Below, piece after piece: positions 31,543 to 41,783 of a stretch of 64,000 nucleotides of DNA. This DNA is from Comamonas sp. GB3 AK4-5 (GTDB lineage: Bacteria > Pseudomonadota > Gammaproteobacteria > Burkholderiales > Burkholderiaceae_C), in the NCBI RefSeq assembly GCF_041320665.1, contig NZ_CP166730.1:4960001-5024000 (forward strand), given 5' to 3'. Under the pieces are notes generated by a model that was not told the DNA's origin, made no database searches, and worked only from the letters and a program-made list of their open reading frames with translations. Each line of letters opens with the position of its first letter. Positions within the stretch are counted from its first letter, which is position 1. The position numbers and the translations under genes are program-made.

Positions 31543-33480
31543 ATGCTCTGGCGCTGGTGGCTATGGCTGCTGCTGTGCATGGCCTGGGCCGTACCCGCAG
31601 GGGCCCAGACGCCCGCCCAGCCTTCCTGCGCGCCGCGCATTCTGTCCGTCCACGCCCAGCCCACCACGGGTGAAGGTCCGCCCCCGGCCGATGCCAACGC
31701 CGGAGACTGGACCGCTGTGCAACTGCCGGACCAGTGGCAGCGCCGCTGGCCCGACCACGACGGCGCCGTCTGGTATCGCATGGATTGGCAACTGGACTGC
31801 CTGGACGCCGATGCCCCCATCGCCCTGGCGGTCGACTACATGGTCATGGCCGGTGCGGTCTACCTCAACCAGGACCTGCTGTGGCGCGACCAGCACCTGC
31901 AGGAGCCGCTGTCGCGCAGCTGGAACCTGCCGCGCTACGCGCTGCTGCCCACTTCCGCACTGCGCCCCGGGCTCAACCATATCTGGGTGCGGGTCCATGG
32001 GCTTGCCGCACAAACCCCCGGCCTGGGAGGCGTACACCTGGGTGACCCCACCACGCTGTACCAGCGCCATACACAGCGTTGGTGGAACCAGCGCACCTTG
32101 CCCATTGCCAATCTGATGGTTTCCGGCGTGCTGGGCACCTTGTTTCTGTGCGCCTGGCTGCTGCGCCGCTCCCACACTGTCTACGGCTGGTATGCCTTCA
32201 ACTGTGCCTGCTGGGTGCTGTTCACCGCCAATATGCTGGCCACCGAGGCCTGGCCGTATCCGGGGACCATGGCCATGGCGCGCGCCAACCTGCTGTTGTT
32301 TGTGCTGTTTTGCTTCAGCTACTGCCTGTTCACCTGGCGCTATGGCGCACAGCGCTTTCCCCGGGTGGAGTGCGCGCTGTGGTGGGTCACCAGCCTGTCT
32401 TGTGCCTGTGCAGCCCTGGTGCCGGATACGCTGCTGCCCGTCCTCTCCCCCGTGACCCAGCTTTTCCTGCTGATTGCCCTGGTCAACAGCCTGCAATTCC
32501 CCTTCCATGCCTGGCGCACGCGCAAGCTGACCGATCTGGTCTACGCCCTGTGCCTGCTGGTCTGCATGGCCGCCGGGCTGCACGACATGGCCTTGCTCAT
32601 GCACTGGACACAGGGCGCGCCATGGATTCCCTACACCGCCTTGCTCACCATGCTGGCCCTGTCGGTGATGCTGGGGCGTGAGGTCACACGCAATATGCAG
32701 CGCGTCGAGGGCTTCAACCAGGAGCTGACCGAGAGCGTGTCTCAGGCCTGCACCGAGCTCAGCCATACGCTGGAGCGCGAACACCAGCTGGCGCTGCGCC
32801 ATTCGCGGCTGCAAGAGCGCATGCAGCTGACCCACGACTTGCACGACAGCCTGGGCGGCGCACTGGTGCGCTCCATTGCCTATGTGCAGCAGGCCCCACA
32901 ACCGCTGCCCAATACCCAGATACTGTCCATGCTGAAGCTGATGCGCGACGACCTGCGCCAGATGATCGACCACAGCACCAGCTCCCAGGCCGAAGTGCCT
33001 GCCACCCCGGTGGCCTGGGCAGCGCCGCTGCGCCACCGCTTCATGGGCCTTTTCGATGCGCTGGACATTGCCTCCCACTGGCTGATTCCTGCGCACTGGC
33101 AGCAGCCCCCCACCGCCTTGCAGTGCCTGAATCTGGCCCGGGTGGCAGAAGAGTCGCTGACCAATGTGCTCAAGCACAGCCAGGCCACCGAGGTATACAT
33201 CGAGCTGCTACAGCCCTGGCCCCAGACGCTGCTGCTGCGGGTGCGCGACAACGGCGTGGGCTTTGATGTGGCGGCCGTGCACCAGCACAGCCTGGGTGTG
33301 GGCATGCGCAGCATGCGTGCGCGCCTGGAACGTTTTCAGGGCGGACTGCAGATACAGTCAGCACCAGGCGCTACGATTATCGAAGCACAGTTGCAGCTAC
33401 AGGCCTGTGCAGCCAGCGCCCCCTCGCCTGCGGCGCCACAGGCGCAGCAGGCTCTCAGCGCGGATCGACCGCCGCGATAA
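31543..33480 (+). CDS. Membrane sensor histidine kinase (HisKA_3 type, 7TM-like sensor)
   Basis: Sensor partner of the preceding NarL-type regulator. It has 645 residues. A signal peptide ([17 protein letters not shown]) leads to a periplasmic jelly-roll-like region (about 30-180, resembling 7TMR-DISMED2), then about seven hydrophobic helices (about 185-385). The dimerisation helix carries His434 in [13 protein letters not shown]. The ATPase domain has the N-box [11 protein letters not shown] and the G-box DNGVGF. The start is two bases after the regulator stop. The 3' end overlaps the convergent mnmA by 26 bases. The ligand is unknown; a carbohydrate or small molecule is suggested only by the fold. 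Confidence 0.9.
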   Translation: MLWRWWLWLLLCMAWAVPAGAQTPAQPSCAPRILSVHAQPTTGEGPPPADANAGDWTAVQLPDQWQRRWPDHDGAVWYRMDWQLDCLDADAPIALAVDYMVMAGAVYLNQDLLWRDQHLQEPLSRSWNLPRYALLPTSALRPGLNHIWVRVHGLAAQTPGLGGVHLGDPTTLYQRHTQRWWNQRTLPIANLMVSGVLGTLFLCAWLLRRSHTVYGWYAFNCACWVLFTANMLATEAWPYPGTMAMARANLLLFVLFCFSYCLFTWRYGAQRFPRVECALWWVTSLSCACAALVPDTLLPVLSPVTQLFLLIALVNSLQFPFHAWRTRKLTDLVYALCLLVCMAAGLHDMALLMHWTQGAPWIPYTALLTMLALSVMLGREVTRNMQRVEGFNQELTESVSQACTELSHTLEREHQLALRHSRLQERMQLTHDLHDSLGGALVRSIAYVQQAPQPLPNTQILSMLKLMRDDLRQMIDHSTSSQAEVPATPVAWAAPLRHRFMGLFDALDIASHWLIPAHWQQPPTALQCLNLARVAEESLTNVLKHSQATEVYIELLQPWPQTLLLRVRDNGVGFDVAAVHQHSLGVGMRSMRARLERFQGGLQIQSAPGATIIEAQLQLQACAASAPSPAAPQAQQALSADRPPR

Positions 33481-34573
33481 TGCCGCCGCCCAGGCAGACA
33501 TCCCCGTCGTACAGCACGGCCGACTGACCGGGCGTGACGGCCCATTGCGCTTCGGGAAAGTCCAGGCGAAAGCCCTCGCTGGTGGCCTGCGAGATCAGCG
33601 CTGGCGAGTCCGGCTGGCGGTAACGGGTCTTGGACCCATATTCCCGGCCTTCGGCAGGCGCATGGCCGGCCACCCAGCTGATCTGGTCGGCCAGCAGCGA
33701 CTGTGACAGCAGCCAGGGGTGGTCATGGCCTTGCACCACGCGCAAGGTGTTTTTGTCCAGCTCCTTGCGGGCCACAAACCAGGGCGCATGGTCGCCAGCG
33801 CCGCGCGCCGCGCCCTTTTCCTTGACACCGCCTATGCCCAGGCCGGAGCGCTGGCCCAGGGTGTAGAAGGACAGGCCCACATGCTTGCCCAGCTTGCGGT
33901 TGCGGTCGTCCAGAATGGGGCCCGGCTCCTTGCTGATGTAGCGGTTCAGAAAGTCACGGAAAGGCCGCTCGCCAATGAAGCAGATGCCGGTGGAGTCTTT
34001 CTTCTTGGCATTGGGCAGGCCGATTTCCTCGGCAATGCGGCGCACCTCGGTCTTGCACAGCTCGCCCACAGGGAACATGGCTTTCGACAGCTGGCCCTGG
34101 CTCAGGCGGTGCAGAAAATAGCTCTGGTCCTTGGACGCATCCACCCCCTTGAGCAACTCGAACAGACCGGACTCGGGGTTCTGGCGCACGCGCGCATAGT
34201 GGCCGGTGGCGATTTTTTCCGCCCCCAGCCGCATGGCGTGGTCCAAAAAGGCCTTGAACTTGATCTCGGCATTGCACAGCACGTCCGGATTGGGCGTGCG
34301 GCCCGCCTGGTATTCGCGCAGGAACTCGGCGAACACCCGGTCCTTGTACTCGGCGGCGAAGTTCACATGCTCGATCTCGATACCGATCACGTCAGCCACC
34401 GCAGCCGCGTCCAGGAAATCCTGGCGGCTGGAGCAGAACTCGCTGTCGTCGTCATCTTCCCAGTTCTTCATGAAGATGCCGACCACGTCATGGCCTTGCT
34501 GTTTCAACAGATGGGCCGTCACCGCGGAGTCCACGCCGCCCGAAAGTCCCACCACAACCCGATGTTTCGTCAT
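33455..34573 (-). CDS. mnmA: tRNA 2-thiouridylase MnmA
   Basis: Adds sulfur to the wobble uridine U34 of tRNA Lys, Glu and Gln. The 372-residue protein has the PP-loop ATP motif GLSGGVDSA (9-17). The two catalytic cysteines are C100 ([11 protein letters not shown]) and C198 (STGICFIGE). It is followed upstream by a NudJ-like Nudix gene, the same neighbour as in E. coli. Its 3' end overlaps that of the sensor kinase. Confidence 0.96.
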   Translation of the reverse strand: MTKHRVVVGLSGGVDSAVTAHLLKQQGHDVVGIFMKNWEDDDDSEFCSSRQDFLDAAAVADVIGIEIEHVNFAAEYKDRVFAEFLREYQAGRTPNPDVLCNAEIKFKAFLDHAMRLGAEKIATGHYARVRQNPESGLFELLKGVDASKDQSYFLHRLSQGQLSKAMFPVGELCKTEVRRIAEEIGLPNAKKKDSTGICFIGERPFRDFLNRYISKEPGPILDDRNRKLGKHVGLSFYTLGQRSGLGIGGVKEKGAARGAGDHAPWFVARKELDKNTLRVVQGHDHPWLLSQSLLADQISWVAGHAPAEGREYGSKTRYRQPDSPALISQATSEGFRLDFPEAQWAVTPGQSAVLYDGDVCLGGGIIAAVDPR

Positions 34574-34640
34574 AGCGGTGGATTATCCCAGCCCGCCAAC
34601 AGGCAGGGGGCTGCGGGGATAAACAGGAGGTAGCCGTCGC

Positions 34641-35171
34641 TCAGGCCGCCGCCACAATCGGCACCGTAGGCTGGGGCGTGGAGAAAATGCTGGGATCGGC
34701 GTGGAACATGTCCAGGCCAAAGCGCTGGCCCGCCAGGTAGTCGCGCGCGCTTTGCAGTACCACGGGGCTGCGGTGGCGGGCGGCGCTGGCTTCCAGCTCT
34801 TCCAGCGTCATCCACAGGGTGCGAATGACGCCGTGGTCCAGCGCCCGGCCTTCGTGGAAGGCCCCCAGCTCACCGGTATAGGTGAAGCGCAGGTAGGTGA
34901 TGTCCGAGCCGGTGCGGGTGCGCACAAAGCGGTTCATGTACACGCCCACCAGCGCCGTGGGCGTGAAATCGTGTGCCGTCTCCTCCAGTACCTCGCGCAC
35001 GCAGGCCTGGGTGGGCGTTTCCGCCGGATCCAGGTGGCCGGCCGGCATGTTCAGGCGCAGGCCGTCCGCCGTGTCTTCTTCCACGAGCAGAAAGCGGCCC
35101 TCGCGCTCGATCACGGCCGCTACGGTCACATTGGGTTTCCATCGATTGGGCATGGCGGGCATTATCACCAT
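34641..35171 (-). CDS. nudJ: Nudix hydrolase, NudJ-like
   Basis: Pyrophosphohydrolase resembling phosphatase NudJ (active on thiamine pyrimidine pyrophosphates in E. coli). The Nudix box is GHLDPAETPTQACVREVLEETA, spanning about residues 46-67, with the usual Gly near its end replaced by Ala. The core start KPNVTVAAVIEREGRFLLVEE matches NudJ. I chose the ATG at 35171 because AGG lies six bases before; ATGs at 35162 and 35153 are alternatives. Adjacency to mnmA is conserved with enterobacteria and supports the name. Confidence 0.82.
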   Translation of the reverse strand: MVIMPAMPNRWKPNVTVAAVIEREGRFLLVEEDTADGLRLNMPAGHLDPAETPTQACVREVLEETAHDFTPTALVGVYMNRFVRTRTGSDITYLRFTYTGELGAFHEGRALDHGVIRTLWMTLEELEASAARHRSPVVLQSARDYLAGQRFGLDMFHADPSIFSTPQPTVPIVAAA

Positions 35172-35253
35172 GCGGCCTGACTTCACCTGTCCAGAACCCC
35201 TGACGTTCGTGTCAGACGGTAGACAAGGCGGGCAGAACCTGTTGGGCAGAGCT

Positions 35254-35787
35254 CTACCAGTGCCGCACCATGTAGACCGCATCCTCGCCATAGCTGCGCA
35301 AATGGGCCTGCTGCTGTCCGTCCTGCAGCGGATCCGGCACGAAGCCCTGGCGGGCCCAGTAGCGATCCGCCCCCTGCACCGCTACCAGGGCTGCCTGGCG
35401 CACGCCGCGCGCACTGGCCTGGTCGAGGGCGACCTGCAGCAGCTTGCGGGCCACGCCCTGGCCAGCCTGGGCCGGATTCACGGCCATGTCGTGCAGATAC
35501 AGCACCGAGGCCTGTGGCAAGGCCGCAAAGTCGCCCTCCAATGGCGTGACCTTGCCATGACCGGACCAGTAAGCCGCCAGATAGGCCACCAGTTGCCCGC
35601 CCTGCTGCGCCGCCCAGGAGCAGTGGTGGGCCGCTTGCAGGCGGCGAGTGAAGACCGCTTCGCTTTCTGCAAAGTCCGCGCCATAGCACAGGGTCTGGAT
35701 ATGCAGCACGCCACCCACATCGGCCGGCGTGAGCGTGCGCAGCTGCAGGGAATGGCGAAGCGCAGTAGAGGCAACAGAATTCGACAT
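35254..35787 (-). CDS. GNAT-family N-acetyltransferase
   Basis: Single-domain acetyltransferase of about 177 residues, probable acetyl-CoA donor, substrate unknown. The acetyl-CoA binding motif is LYLHDMAVNPAQAGQGVARKLL (Q/RxxGxG/A form AGQGVA). The C-terminal GADRYWARQGFVP gives the typical Y..GF element. I chose the ATG at 35787 (MSNSVAS); the frame is open 25 codons further with a rare TTG. It lies between nudJ and an HD-GYP gene. Confidence 0.82.
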   Translation of the reverse strand: MSNSVASTALRHSLQLRTLTPADVGGVLHIQTLCYGADFAESEAVFTRRLQAAHHCSWAAQQGGQLVAYLAAYWSGHGKVTPLEGDFAALPQASVLYLHDMAVNPAQAGQGVARKLLQVALDQASARGVRQAALVAVQGADRYWARQGFVPDPLQDGQQQAHLRSYGEDAVYMVRHW

Positions 35788-35963
35788 GCAAGGATTATCG
35801 GCCGCGGCCCCAGCACAGGTCTTGCGCCGACGCAGTAGCCGCCGGCCGAACTTCGCTATCAATTTAATTGCAGACTATGCCCACCCCTCTGGCGATCCCG
35901 CATCGCAACTCCCAGATCGTGAAGCGGGGCAGACGCCGCAGACGCCTCAGGGGTGACTCCACC

Positions 35964-36992
35964 TCAATCCATCCACTCCGTGCGTATGGCGCCGATCTCC
36001 GCACCCAGCCCCAGGAAATGCTCGACCAGAAGCGGGTCGAAATGCAGCCCCGCCTGTGCACGCAGGTGGGCAAAGGCGTCTTCCACGCTCCACGCCTGCT
36101 TGTAGGGGCGCACCGTGGTCAGGGCATCGAACACATCGGCAATGGCCACGATGCGGGCCTCCAGCGGGATGTCGGTGCCCTCCAGGCCATGGGGATAGCC
36201 TTTGCCATCCCATTTTTCATGGTGGGTCAGCGCAATGGTGCGCGCCATCTGCAGCATGGGAAAAGCGTGCTCACCAATGATGTCCGCGCCCAGCTGCGGG
36301 TGGGAGCGCATGACGGTCCATTCCTCCGCATCCAGCGGCCCGGGCTTGAGCAGCACGGCATCGGGAATGCCGATCTTTCCCACATCGTGCATGGGGGCGG
36401 CATTGAACAGGTCTTCCACCCACTCGGGGCCACAGCCATAGGCCTGGGCCAGGGCTCTGGCGTACAGGCTCATGCGGATCACATGCTTGCCGGTTTCGTT
36501 GTCCTTGTATTCCGCCGCGCGGCCCAGGCATTGCACGATCTGCAGGCGCGACTGGCGCAGCGACTCGGCACGCACCAGCGACAGATGGGTGCGCACACGG
36601 GCCCGCACCACAGGCGCGCGCACGGGCTTGACGATGTAGTCCACCCCTCCCAGGGCAAAGCCGCGCTCCTCGTCCTCGCTGTCGGACAGGGCGGTGACAA
36701 AGATCACCGGAATGGCGGCCGTGGCGCTGTCGGCCTTGAGGTGCTGGCACACGGCGTAGCCATCCATGCCCGGCATCATCACGTCCAGCAAGATGAGGTC
36801 GGGCTTTTGCTGTGCTAGCTGCAGCGCCTTGGGGCCATCGGTGGCAAACAGCAGGCGGTATTCATCCTGCAGCAGCTGGCGCAGCACATGCAGATTGGTG
36901 GGTTCGTCGTCCACCACCAGAATGCGCTTGCGCTGATCCACCGGGGGCGCCGTCCTGGCATGGGCAGCAGCGGTTTCTAGGCGGGTATCCAT
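35964..36992 (-). CDS. Response regulator with HD-GYP phosphodiesterase output
   Basis: Phosphorylation-controlled enzyme that should degrade cyclic di-GMP. The 342-residue protein has a receiver domain at 22-135 with phospho-acceptor D70 in LILLDVMMPGMDG and Lys in YIVKPV. The HD-GYP domain has HD at 202-203 (APMHDVGKIG), HH at 257-258 and the GYP triad at 265-267 (KWDGKGYPHG), so the catalytic set is complete. Its start overlaps the end of the hybrid kinase gene by 16 bases, making that kinase the obvious phosphodonor. Confidence 0.93.
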   Translation of the reverse strand: MDTRLETAAAHARTAPPVDQRKRILVVDDEPTNLHVLRQLLQDEYRLLFATDGPKALQLAQQKPDLILLDVMMPGMDGYAVCQHLKADSATAAIPVIFVTALSDSEDEERGFALGGVDYIVKPVRAPVVRARVRTHLSLVRAESLRQSRLQIVQCLGRAAEYKDNETGKHVIRMSLYARALAQAYGCGPEWVEDLFNAAPMHDVGKIGIPDAVLLKPGPLDAEEWTVMRSHPQLGADIIGEHAFPMLQMARTIALTHHEKWDGKGYPHGLEGTDIPLEARIVAIADVFDALTTVRPYKQAWSVEDAFAHLRAQAGLHFDPLLVEHFLGLGAEIGAIRTEWMD

Positions 36993-39900
36993 TGTTTCTT
37001 CAAAGCATGTGCGCAGGCCAGGGCGCGGTCAAAGTCAAAAGCGTCCACCGCTTCTTGCAGTGGCAGCATGGCATCGGCAGGTAAATGCTGTTGCAGTGCG
37101 GCCAGCGCACCGGCCGCCAGTTCACCGCCTTCCAGCGCCTGGATGGTCTCCGCCAGCCATTGCTGCAGCTGGCCTACCGGCACCTGGGACATGGGGGGCT
37201 GGGCAACCAACGCTTCGCTGCTGCCCACGGCCCCCGGCTGCTGGGCCAGCAAGGCGTTCAGCTGCGCCAGGGCCTCGAACAGACCGCCCAGTTGCTGGTC
37301 GGCCTGCAAGCCGTCGGCCTGGCGGGCGGCGGCCTCCAGCGTGGAGGCCAGGGCGTAGAGCGCCGTCAGCGCCAGATTGCCTGCCGCACCACGCATGCGG
37401 TGGGCGCCACCGGCCAGGGCCTCCCAGTCTTCGGCCGCTCGCAGATCCTGCAGGCGGTGCACATGGCCGGGCTGCTCTTTGGCGAAGCGGCGCAGCGCCT
37501 TTTGCAGCACCTCCATGCTGCCCCAGCGCTGCAGGCCCACCGTCCAGTCGATGACATGGGCATCGACCATGGCCTGGCGTGAGGCTGCATGGGTGACGGG
37601 TACGGCCTCGCGCAGCTGGGCATCGATGCGCAGCACACGGGCCATTTCGGCATACAGCTTGGACAACTCCAGCGGCTTGTTGGCAAAACCATCCATGCCG
37701 GCAGCGCTGGCGGCGCGGCGGTCTTCCTCCAGCACGCTGGCCGACAGCGCCACGATGGGCACCGGCATGCGCTTTTCCTGCACCTCCCAGGCGCGGATGG
37801 CGCGCGCGGCCTCCAGGCCGTCCATGCCGGGCATCTGCAGGTCCATCAGCACCAGATCGAAGCGCTGCTGCTGGAACAGGGCCAGCGCCTCGGCACCGTC
37901 ACTGGCCAGGGTGACGCGGTGGTGGGCCTTGCCCAGGTGAATGTCCAGCAGCTCCAGGTTCTCGCGCACATCGTCGGCCGCCAGAATGCGCAGCGACGGC
38001 AGCTCGGCAAAGCGACGTGGGCTCGTGGCGTCGGGCCGCTCGCCCGGTAAAAGCGGCAGCACCACGCGAAAGACGCTGCCCGCGCCCTGTGCACTTTCCA
38101 CTTCGATGCGCCCGCCCATCAACTCGGCCAGCTGGCGCGAGATGGTGGTGCCCAGCCCCGTGCCACCGTACTGGCGGGTGGTGGAGGCGTCGGCCTGGGC
38201 AAAGGGGTCGAAGATGCGGCGAATCTGCTCGGCCGCAATGCCGATGCCGGTGTCCTGCACCGCCAGGCACAGCTGCCCATCGCGGTAGTCCACGGCCACG
38301 GTCACTCCGCCCTGCTCGGTGAACTTGACGGCATTGCCCACCAGGTTGATCAGAATCTGCTGCACACGCAGCGCATCGCCCACCAGGAATTCAGGGACGG
38401 CAGGGGCAAAGTCCTGCCGCAGATACAGGCCTTTTTTGTCGGCATTGATGCGCAGCGAGGCCAGGATCTGCTCACACAACTCGCGCGGACTGAAGGCTTC
38501 CTGCTCCAGCATCATGGCGCCCTTGTCCAGCTTGGCTGTGTCCAGGATGTCGTTGAGCAGGCGCAGCATGGAACGCGCCGAGTAGTGCACCGTGCTGAGG
38601 TAGCGCGATTGCTGGGTTTGCAGCGGGGTGTCCAGCAGCGCTTCGGTGAAGCCGATGATGGCGTTCATGGGCGTACGGATCTCGTGGCTCATATTGGCCA
38701 GGAAGGTGCTGCGCGCAGCGGCCGCGGCCTCGGCATGCTCCTTGGACAGCAGCAGCTCCTGCTCCATCTTGCGCCGCTCCGTCAGGTCGGTGATGAGCTG
38801 CACGATCTTGAATGGCTTGCCACCCGCATCCAGAATGGGGTGGTAGCTGCTTTGCACCCACAGCAGCCGTCCGCCCTGGCCCACGCACTGGTATTCGCCG
38901 CTCTCGGCCTTGCCGCTGCGCAGCGTCTGCCACAGCTGTTGGTAGCTGGAATCGGCCACACGCCCAGGCGTGCACAGCAGGCTGTGGGGCTGGCCCAGCA
39001 GCTCCTGCTCCGCGTAGCCAAACAATTGGCAGAAGTTGCCGTTGACCGATATCAGCCGGCCTTCCAGGTCGTACTCCACCACGGCCAGCGCGCTGTTGAT
39101 GGCCGTCATCGTGCCCTCGAACTCGGCATTGCGGGCCTTGAGCGCGGTGTTGTCCATCATCACGCCATCGATCCACTGCAGCTGGCCGTCGGCCCCGTAG
39201 ATGCCGCGCGCGCTTTCGGTCACCCAGCGCACACCGCCATCGCGGTGCAGGATGCGGTACTCCACGGTGTAGGGCTCGTTGTTTGCGATCGCATCGCACA
39301 CCTGGCGGCTGAAAACGTCGGCATCATCCGGGTGCAGGATGTCGGCGAAGCATGCGCGTGCCTCCATGAAATCCTCTGGCAGCCAGCCCGTCAGCGTTTG
39401 CACCGAGCCCCCCAGAAACAGCGGTGCACCATGCCGGTCCTGCTGGCTGCGGAAGGTCACGCCGGGGATGTTGCTGATCAGCGTGCGGTGCTGCTTTTCG
39501 CTGTGACGCAGCGACTCCTCCATCTGCTTGCGGCTGCGAATATCGGTCAGAAAACCCACAAACAGCGGCATGCCCGGCAGCGGCACCCGTCCCAGCGCCA
39601 GGCGCACATCGACCAGGTAGCCGTCCTTGTGCAGAGCCTTCACCTCACGGCCCACACCGATGATGCTGGAATGCCCGGTCGCAATATGCCGGTGCAGATA
39701 GCCATCGTGCTCGCGCTGCATGGGCTGGGGCATGAGCATGCTGACGTTCTTGCCAATGACCTCCTCGGCCTTCCAGCCCAGCAGGCGCTCGGCCGCGCCG
39801 TTGTAGGTGCTGACCAGGCCGTTGCCCTCGATCATGATGATGGCGTCCACCGCCGTGTCCACCACGGCGCGCAGCCGGGTTTCGCTGCGCTGGACATCGC

Positions 39901-40681
39901 GGAAAAACTGGCGATAGCGCAGGCCCAGGTTCAGCACCACCACGACCAGGCTGAGCACCAGCACAAAACCGGTCAGTGCCGCCACCATGCCGATGCGGCC
40001 ACCGGCCACTGCGCTGCCCATGTCTTCTGGCACCACATCCACATAGCGGATGGCAGCCATGGCGGTGTAATGCATACCAGCAATGGCCGTGCCCATGATG
40101 CTGCCGCCCAACAGGGTGGGCCACAGCTTGCGGCCGCTCTCCCCCAGGCGAAAGCGCACGCCCAGCGCAGCAGCGGCCAGCAGCACGCTCATGGCCACAG
40201 CCACTACCACCAGCAACGGGTCGTAGCGCATGAAGTCGCGCAGGTTGGAGGCCGCCATGCCGATGAAGTGCATGCTGCCTATGGCCACGCCCATCAACAT
40301 GGCCGACAGCGCCAGCTGCCGACCAGAAATCTCCTCGCGCATCATCACCCGCAACGCCAGCCAGGAGGCCAGCAGAGCCGGCAAGGTGGACAACAAGGTG
40401 ATCCACGGACTGAACGCGCTTTGTGCGCAAGGCCCATAGGCCAGCATGCCCACAAAATGCATGCTCCAGATGCCGCCGCCCATGGCCAGCGCCCCGGTGC
40501 TCAATGCCGTGGTTCGCGCCCAGGCATGGGTGCTGCGCCGCGCCAGCACCGCCATCTGCAATGCCACCATGGCGGACAGCAGGGCAATGCCCAGAGAAAT
40601 GGCCACCAGGGATGGGTCCATCCAGCTCCACAGCGGGGGGTTGAAGGCTTCGCCTTGCACAAAGAACAGATCCAGGATCAC
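36977..40681 (-). CDS. MHYT-sensor PAS hybrid histidine kinase with HPt domain
   Basis: Very large (1234-residue) membrane sensor. N-terminal MHYT domain (about 20-255, seven helices) with three motif copies SMHFVGM (73-79), SMHFIGM (136-142) and GMHYTAM (202-208), thought to bind copper and sense a diatomic gas. Three PAS domains follow (about 265-385, 395-515, 525-640). HisKA has H666 in MSHEIRTPMNA, the ATPase carries NLVGNAVKF and DTGIGI, the receiver has D947 in LVLMDLQMPGMDG, and the C-terminal HPt domain has H1094 in GGAHRMRGAAGNL. The full phosphorelay is in one chain. The start is a GTG without a clear ribosome site; the ATG at residue 21 is an alternative. The stop overlaps the HD-GYP gene, its likely output. 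Confidence 0.9.
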   Translation of the reverse strand: MILDLFFVQGEAFNPPLWSWMDPSLVAISLGIALLSAMVALQMAVLARRSTHAWARTTALSTGALAMGGGIWSMHFVGMLAYGPCAQSAFSPWITLLSTLPALLASWLALRVMMREEISGRQLALSAMLMGVAIGSMHFIGMAASNLRDFMRYDPLLVVVAVAMSVLLAAAALGVRFRLGESGRKLWPTLLGGSIMGTAIAGMHYTAMAAIRYVDVVPEDMGSAVAGGRIGMVAALTGFVLVLSLVVVVLNLGLRYRQFFRDVQRSETRLRAVVDTAVDAIIMIEGNGLVSTYNGAAERLLGWKAEEVIGKNVSMLMPQPMQREHDGYLHRHIATGHSSIIGVGREVKALHKDGYLVDVRLALGRVPLPGMPLFVGFLTDIRSRKQMEESLRHSEKQHRTLISNIPGVTFRSQQDRHGAPLFLGGSVQTLTGWLPEDFMEARACFADILHPDDADVFSRQVCDAIANNEPYTVEYRILHRDGGVRWVTESARGIYGADGQLQWIDGVMMDNTALKARNAEFEGTMTAINSALAVVEYDLEGRLISVNGNFCQLFGYAEQELLGQPHSLLCTPGRVADSSYQQLWQTLRSGKAESGEYQCVGQGGRLLWVQSSYHPILDAGGKPFKIVQLITDLTERRKMEQELLLSKEHAEAAAAARSTFLANMSHEIRTPMNAIIGFTEALLDTPLQTQQSRYLSTVHYSARSMLRLLNDILDTAKLDKGAMMLEQEAFSPRELCEQILASLRINADKKGLYLRQDFAPAVPEFLVGDALRVQQILINLVGNAVKFTEQGGVTVAVDYRDGQLCLAVQDTGIGIAAEQIRRIFDPFAQADASTTRQYGGTGLGTTISRQLAELMGGRIEVESAQGAGSVFRVVLPLLPGERPDATSPRRFAELPSLRILAADDVRENLELLDIHLGKAHHRVTLASDGAEALALFQQQRFDLVLMDLQMPGMDGLEAARAIRAWEVQEKRMPVPIVALSASVLEEDRRAASAAGMDGFANKPLELSKLYAEMARVLRIDAQLREAVPVTHAASRQAMVDAHVIDWTVGLQRWGSMEVLQKALRRFAKEQPGHVHRLQDLRAAEDWEALAGGAHRMRGAAGNLALTALYALASTLEAAARQADGLQADQQLGGLFEALAQLNALLAQQPGAVGSSEALVAQPPMSQVPVGQLQQWLAETIQALEGGELAAGALAALQQHLPADAMLPLQEAVDAFDFDRALACAHALKKQWIPA

Positions 40682-41012
40682 GGTGGTCGCAGGCCGGTGA
40701 AATCACGAAAAGAATGCAGCGCCCCAAGGCGCTGCGCACATGCGGTCCATAACCTTAGCCATGGCGCCGTAGCGGCGGTGATGCTGACATGCCACCCAGT
40801 TTCCTGTACAAATTTTTACAAATACCCATGAACAGGCCACGGAAAAGCGGAAGGGCGCTACCGATTGATTGTTCTTATCGAGCGCATTCCCCCTCGCAAT
40901 TGGCCTTGGGCCAGCATGCCCTCTACCATGGCAACCAGCACATCTTCTTGCGCAGAGCCACCTCCAGCAGAAAGAATGAATCTCATTCCACAAGATTTTC
41001 GCGAGCACGCCC
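40682..41012. other. Intergenic region MHYT kinase/DUF2061
   Basis: No gene seen over 330 bases. An AT-richer patch at 40795-40875 probably holds divergent promoters, and a palindrome lies at 40974-40988. Confidence 0.35.
40974..40988. promoter_or_regulatory. Palindrome resembling a Fur box upstream of the DUF2061 gene
   Basis: GAATGAATCTCATTC is a perfect inverted repeat (GAATGA/TCATTC) 24 bases before the next start codon. It resembles the AATGA...TCATT core of Fur sites. Fur is encoded in this window, but the match is short and regulation is only a guess. Confidence 0.4.
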
Positions 41013-41426
41013 ATGACCTGCATCCACCGCCTCATTGCCCCGCATCGCACCACCTTGCGCAAGACCGCCAGCTACTATCTGGTGCACATCGCCGTGGCGG
41101 CGGTGGTGGCCTATGCCGTCACGGGCAATCTGTATGCCGCGCTCACGCTGAGCCTGCTGGAGCCCACGGTGCAGGCCTTTGCCTTCTTCTTTCATGAGAA
41201 AGGCTGGGAGCGCATCCCCCAGCGCCGTGGCCACACCCTGGCAAAGACGGGCAGCTACTACCTGCTGCACATGTCGGTGGCCACGGCCGTGGCCTACACC
41301 GTGACCGGCAACTGGGTGCAGGCCCTCACGCTCAGCCTGCTGGAGCCTGCCGTGCAAATGGTGTTCTTCTATGCCCACGAGAAGCTCTGGGAGCGCCGCC
41401 TCCAGCAGCAGGCCCTGGCCGCCTGA
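41013..41426 (+). CDS. Tandem DUF2061 membrane protein
   Basis: Small inner-membrane protein of unknown function, 137 residues, made of two copies of the DUF2061 unit. The repeats are visible as RKTASYYLVHIAVAAVVAYAVTGN (about 16-39) and AKTGSYYLLHMSVATAVAYTVTGN (about 77-100). Each is followed by ALTLSLLEP and ending in FF.HEK.WER, giving four hydrophobic segments. A Fur-box-like palindrome lies just upstream. Confidence 0.85.
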   Translation: MTCIHRLIAPHRTTLRKTASYYLVHIAVAAVVAYAVTGNLYAALTLSLLEPTVQAFAFFFHEKGWERIPQRRGHTLAKTGSYYLLHMSVATAVAYTVTGNWVQALTLSLLEPAVQMVFFYAHEKLWERRLQQQALAA

Positions 41427-41662
41427 GCCGAAAGAACAGCCATGCCAGCACTTGCCACCTTCCCCAGTTGGTTGGCCGACCACCTCGCCAACTGGGCCCG
41501 CGCCAGCTGACCCCAAACTACCTTCAGGCCTCTGTCAGTGCTGCAGCGCAAGGGCCTACCCGGCCGCGCGGAAAATGGCACGATGCGCCTATGCGTGTGG
41601 TTTGTACATCACCAGGCCCTCCATCACCCCCCAGCGCGTAACACCGGCACTGTCCCATGCCA

Positions 41663-41776
41663 GGACACCGCGCAAGGGCCGCCTTGTATCCCTGCTAGGC
41701 GCCGGTGTCGTCCCCCTGCCCGCGAGCACAGCGAGCAAAGAGCGGGGGAAGGCACGCAGTGCCTCAAGGGGGTGTC
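41663..41776 (-). repeat. Comamonad-type G+C-rich repeat, copy D
   Basis: Same orientation as copies B and C. Blocks are CGCGCAAGGGCCGCC, CGCCGGTGTCGTCCCCCTG, GAGCGGGGGAAGGC and the end CTCAAGGGGG. It ends 8 bases from the stop of the flagellar-like gene, again directly 3' of a coding sequence. The rest of the 41427-41783 gap shows no gene. Confidence 0.7.
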
Positions 41777-41783
41777 GTTTTTC

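Noticed and set aside
40703..41062. 119-codon minus-strand frame between the MHYT kinase and DUF2061
   Set aside because: It overlaps the DUF2061 start and its promoter region, with cysteine/tryptophan-rich random-looking sequence.
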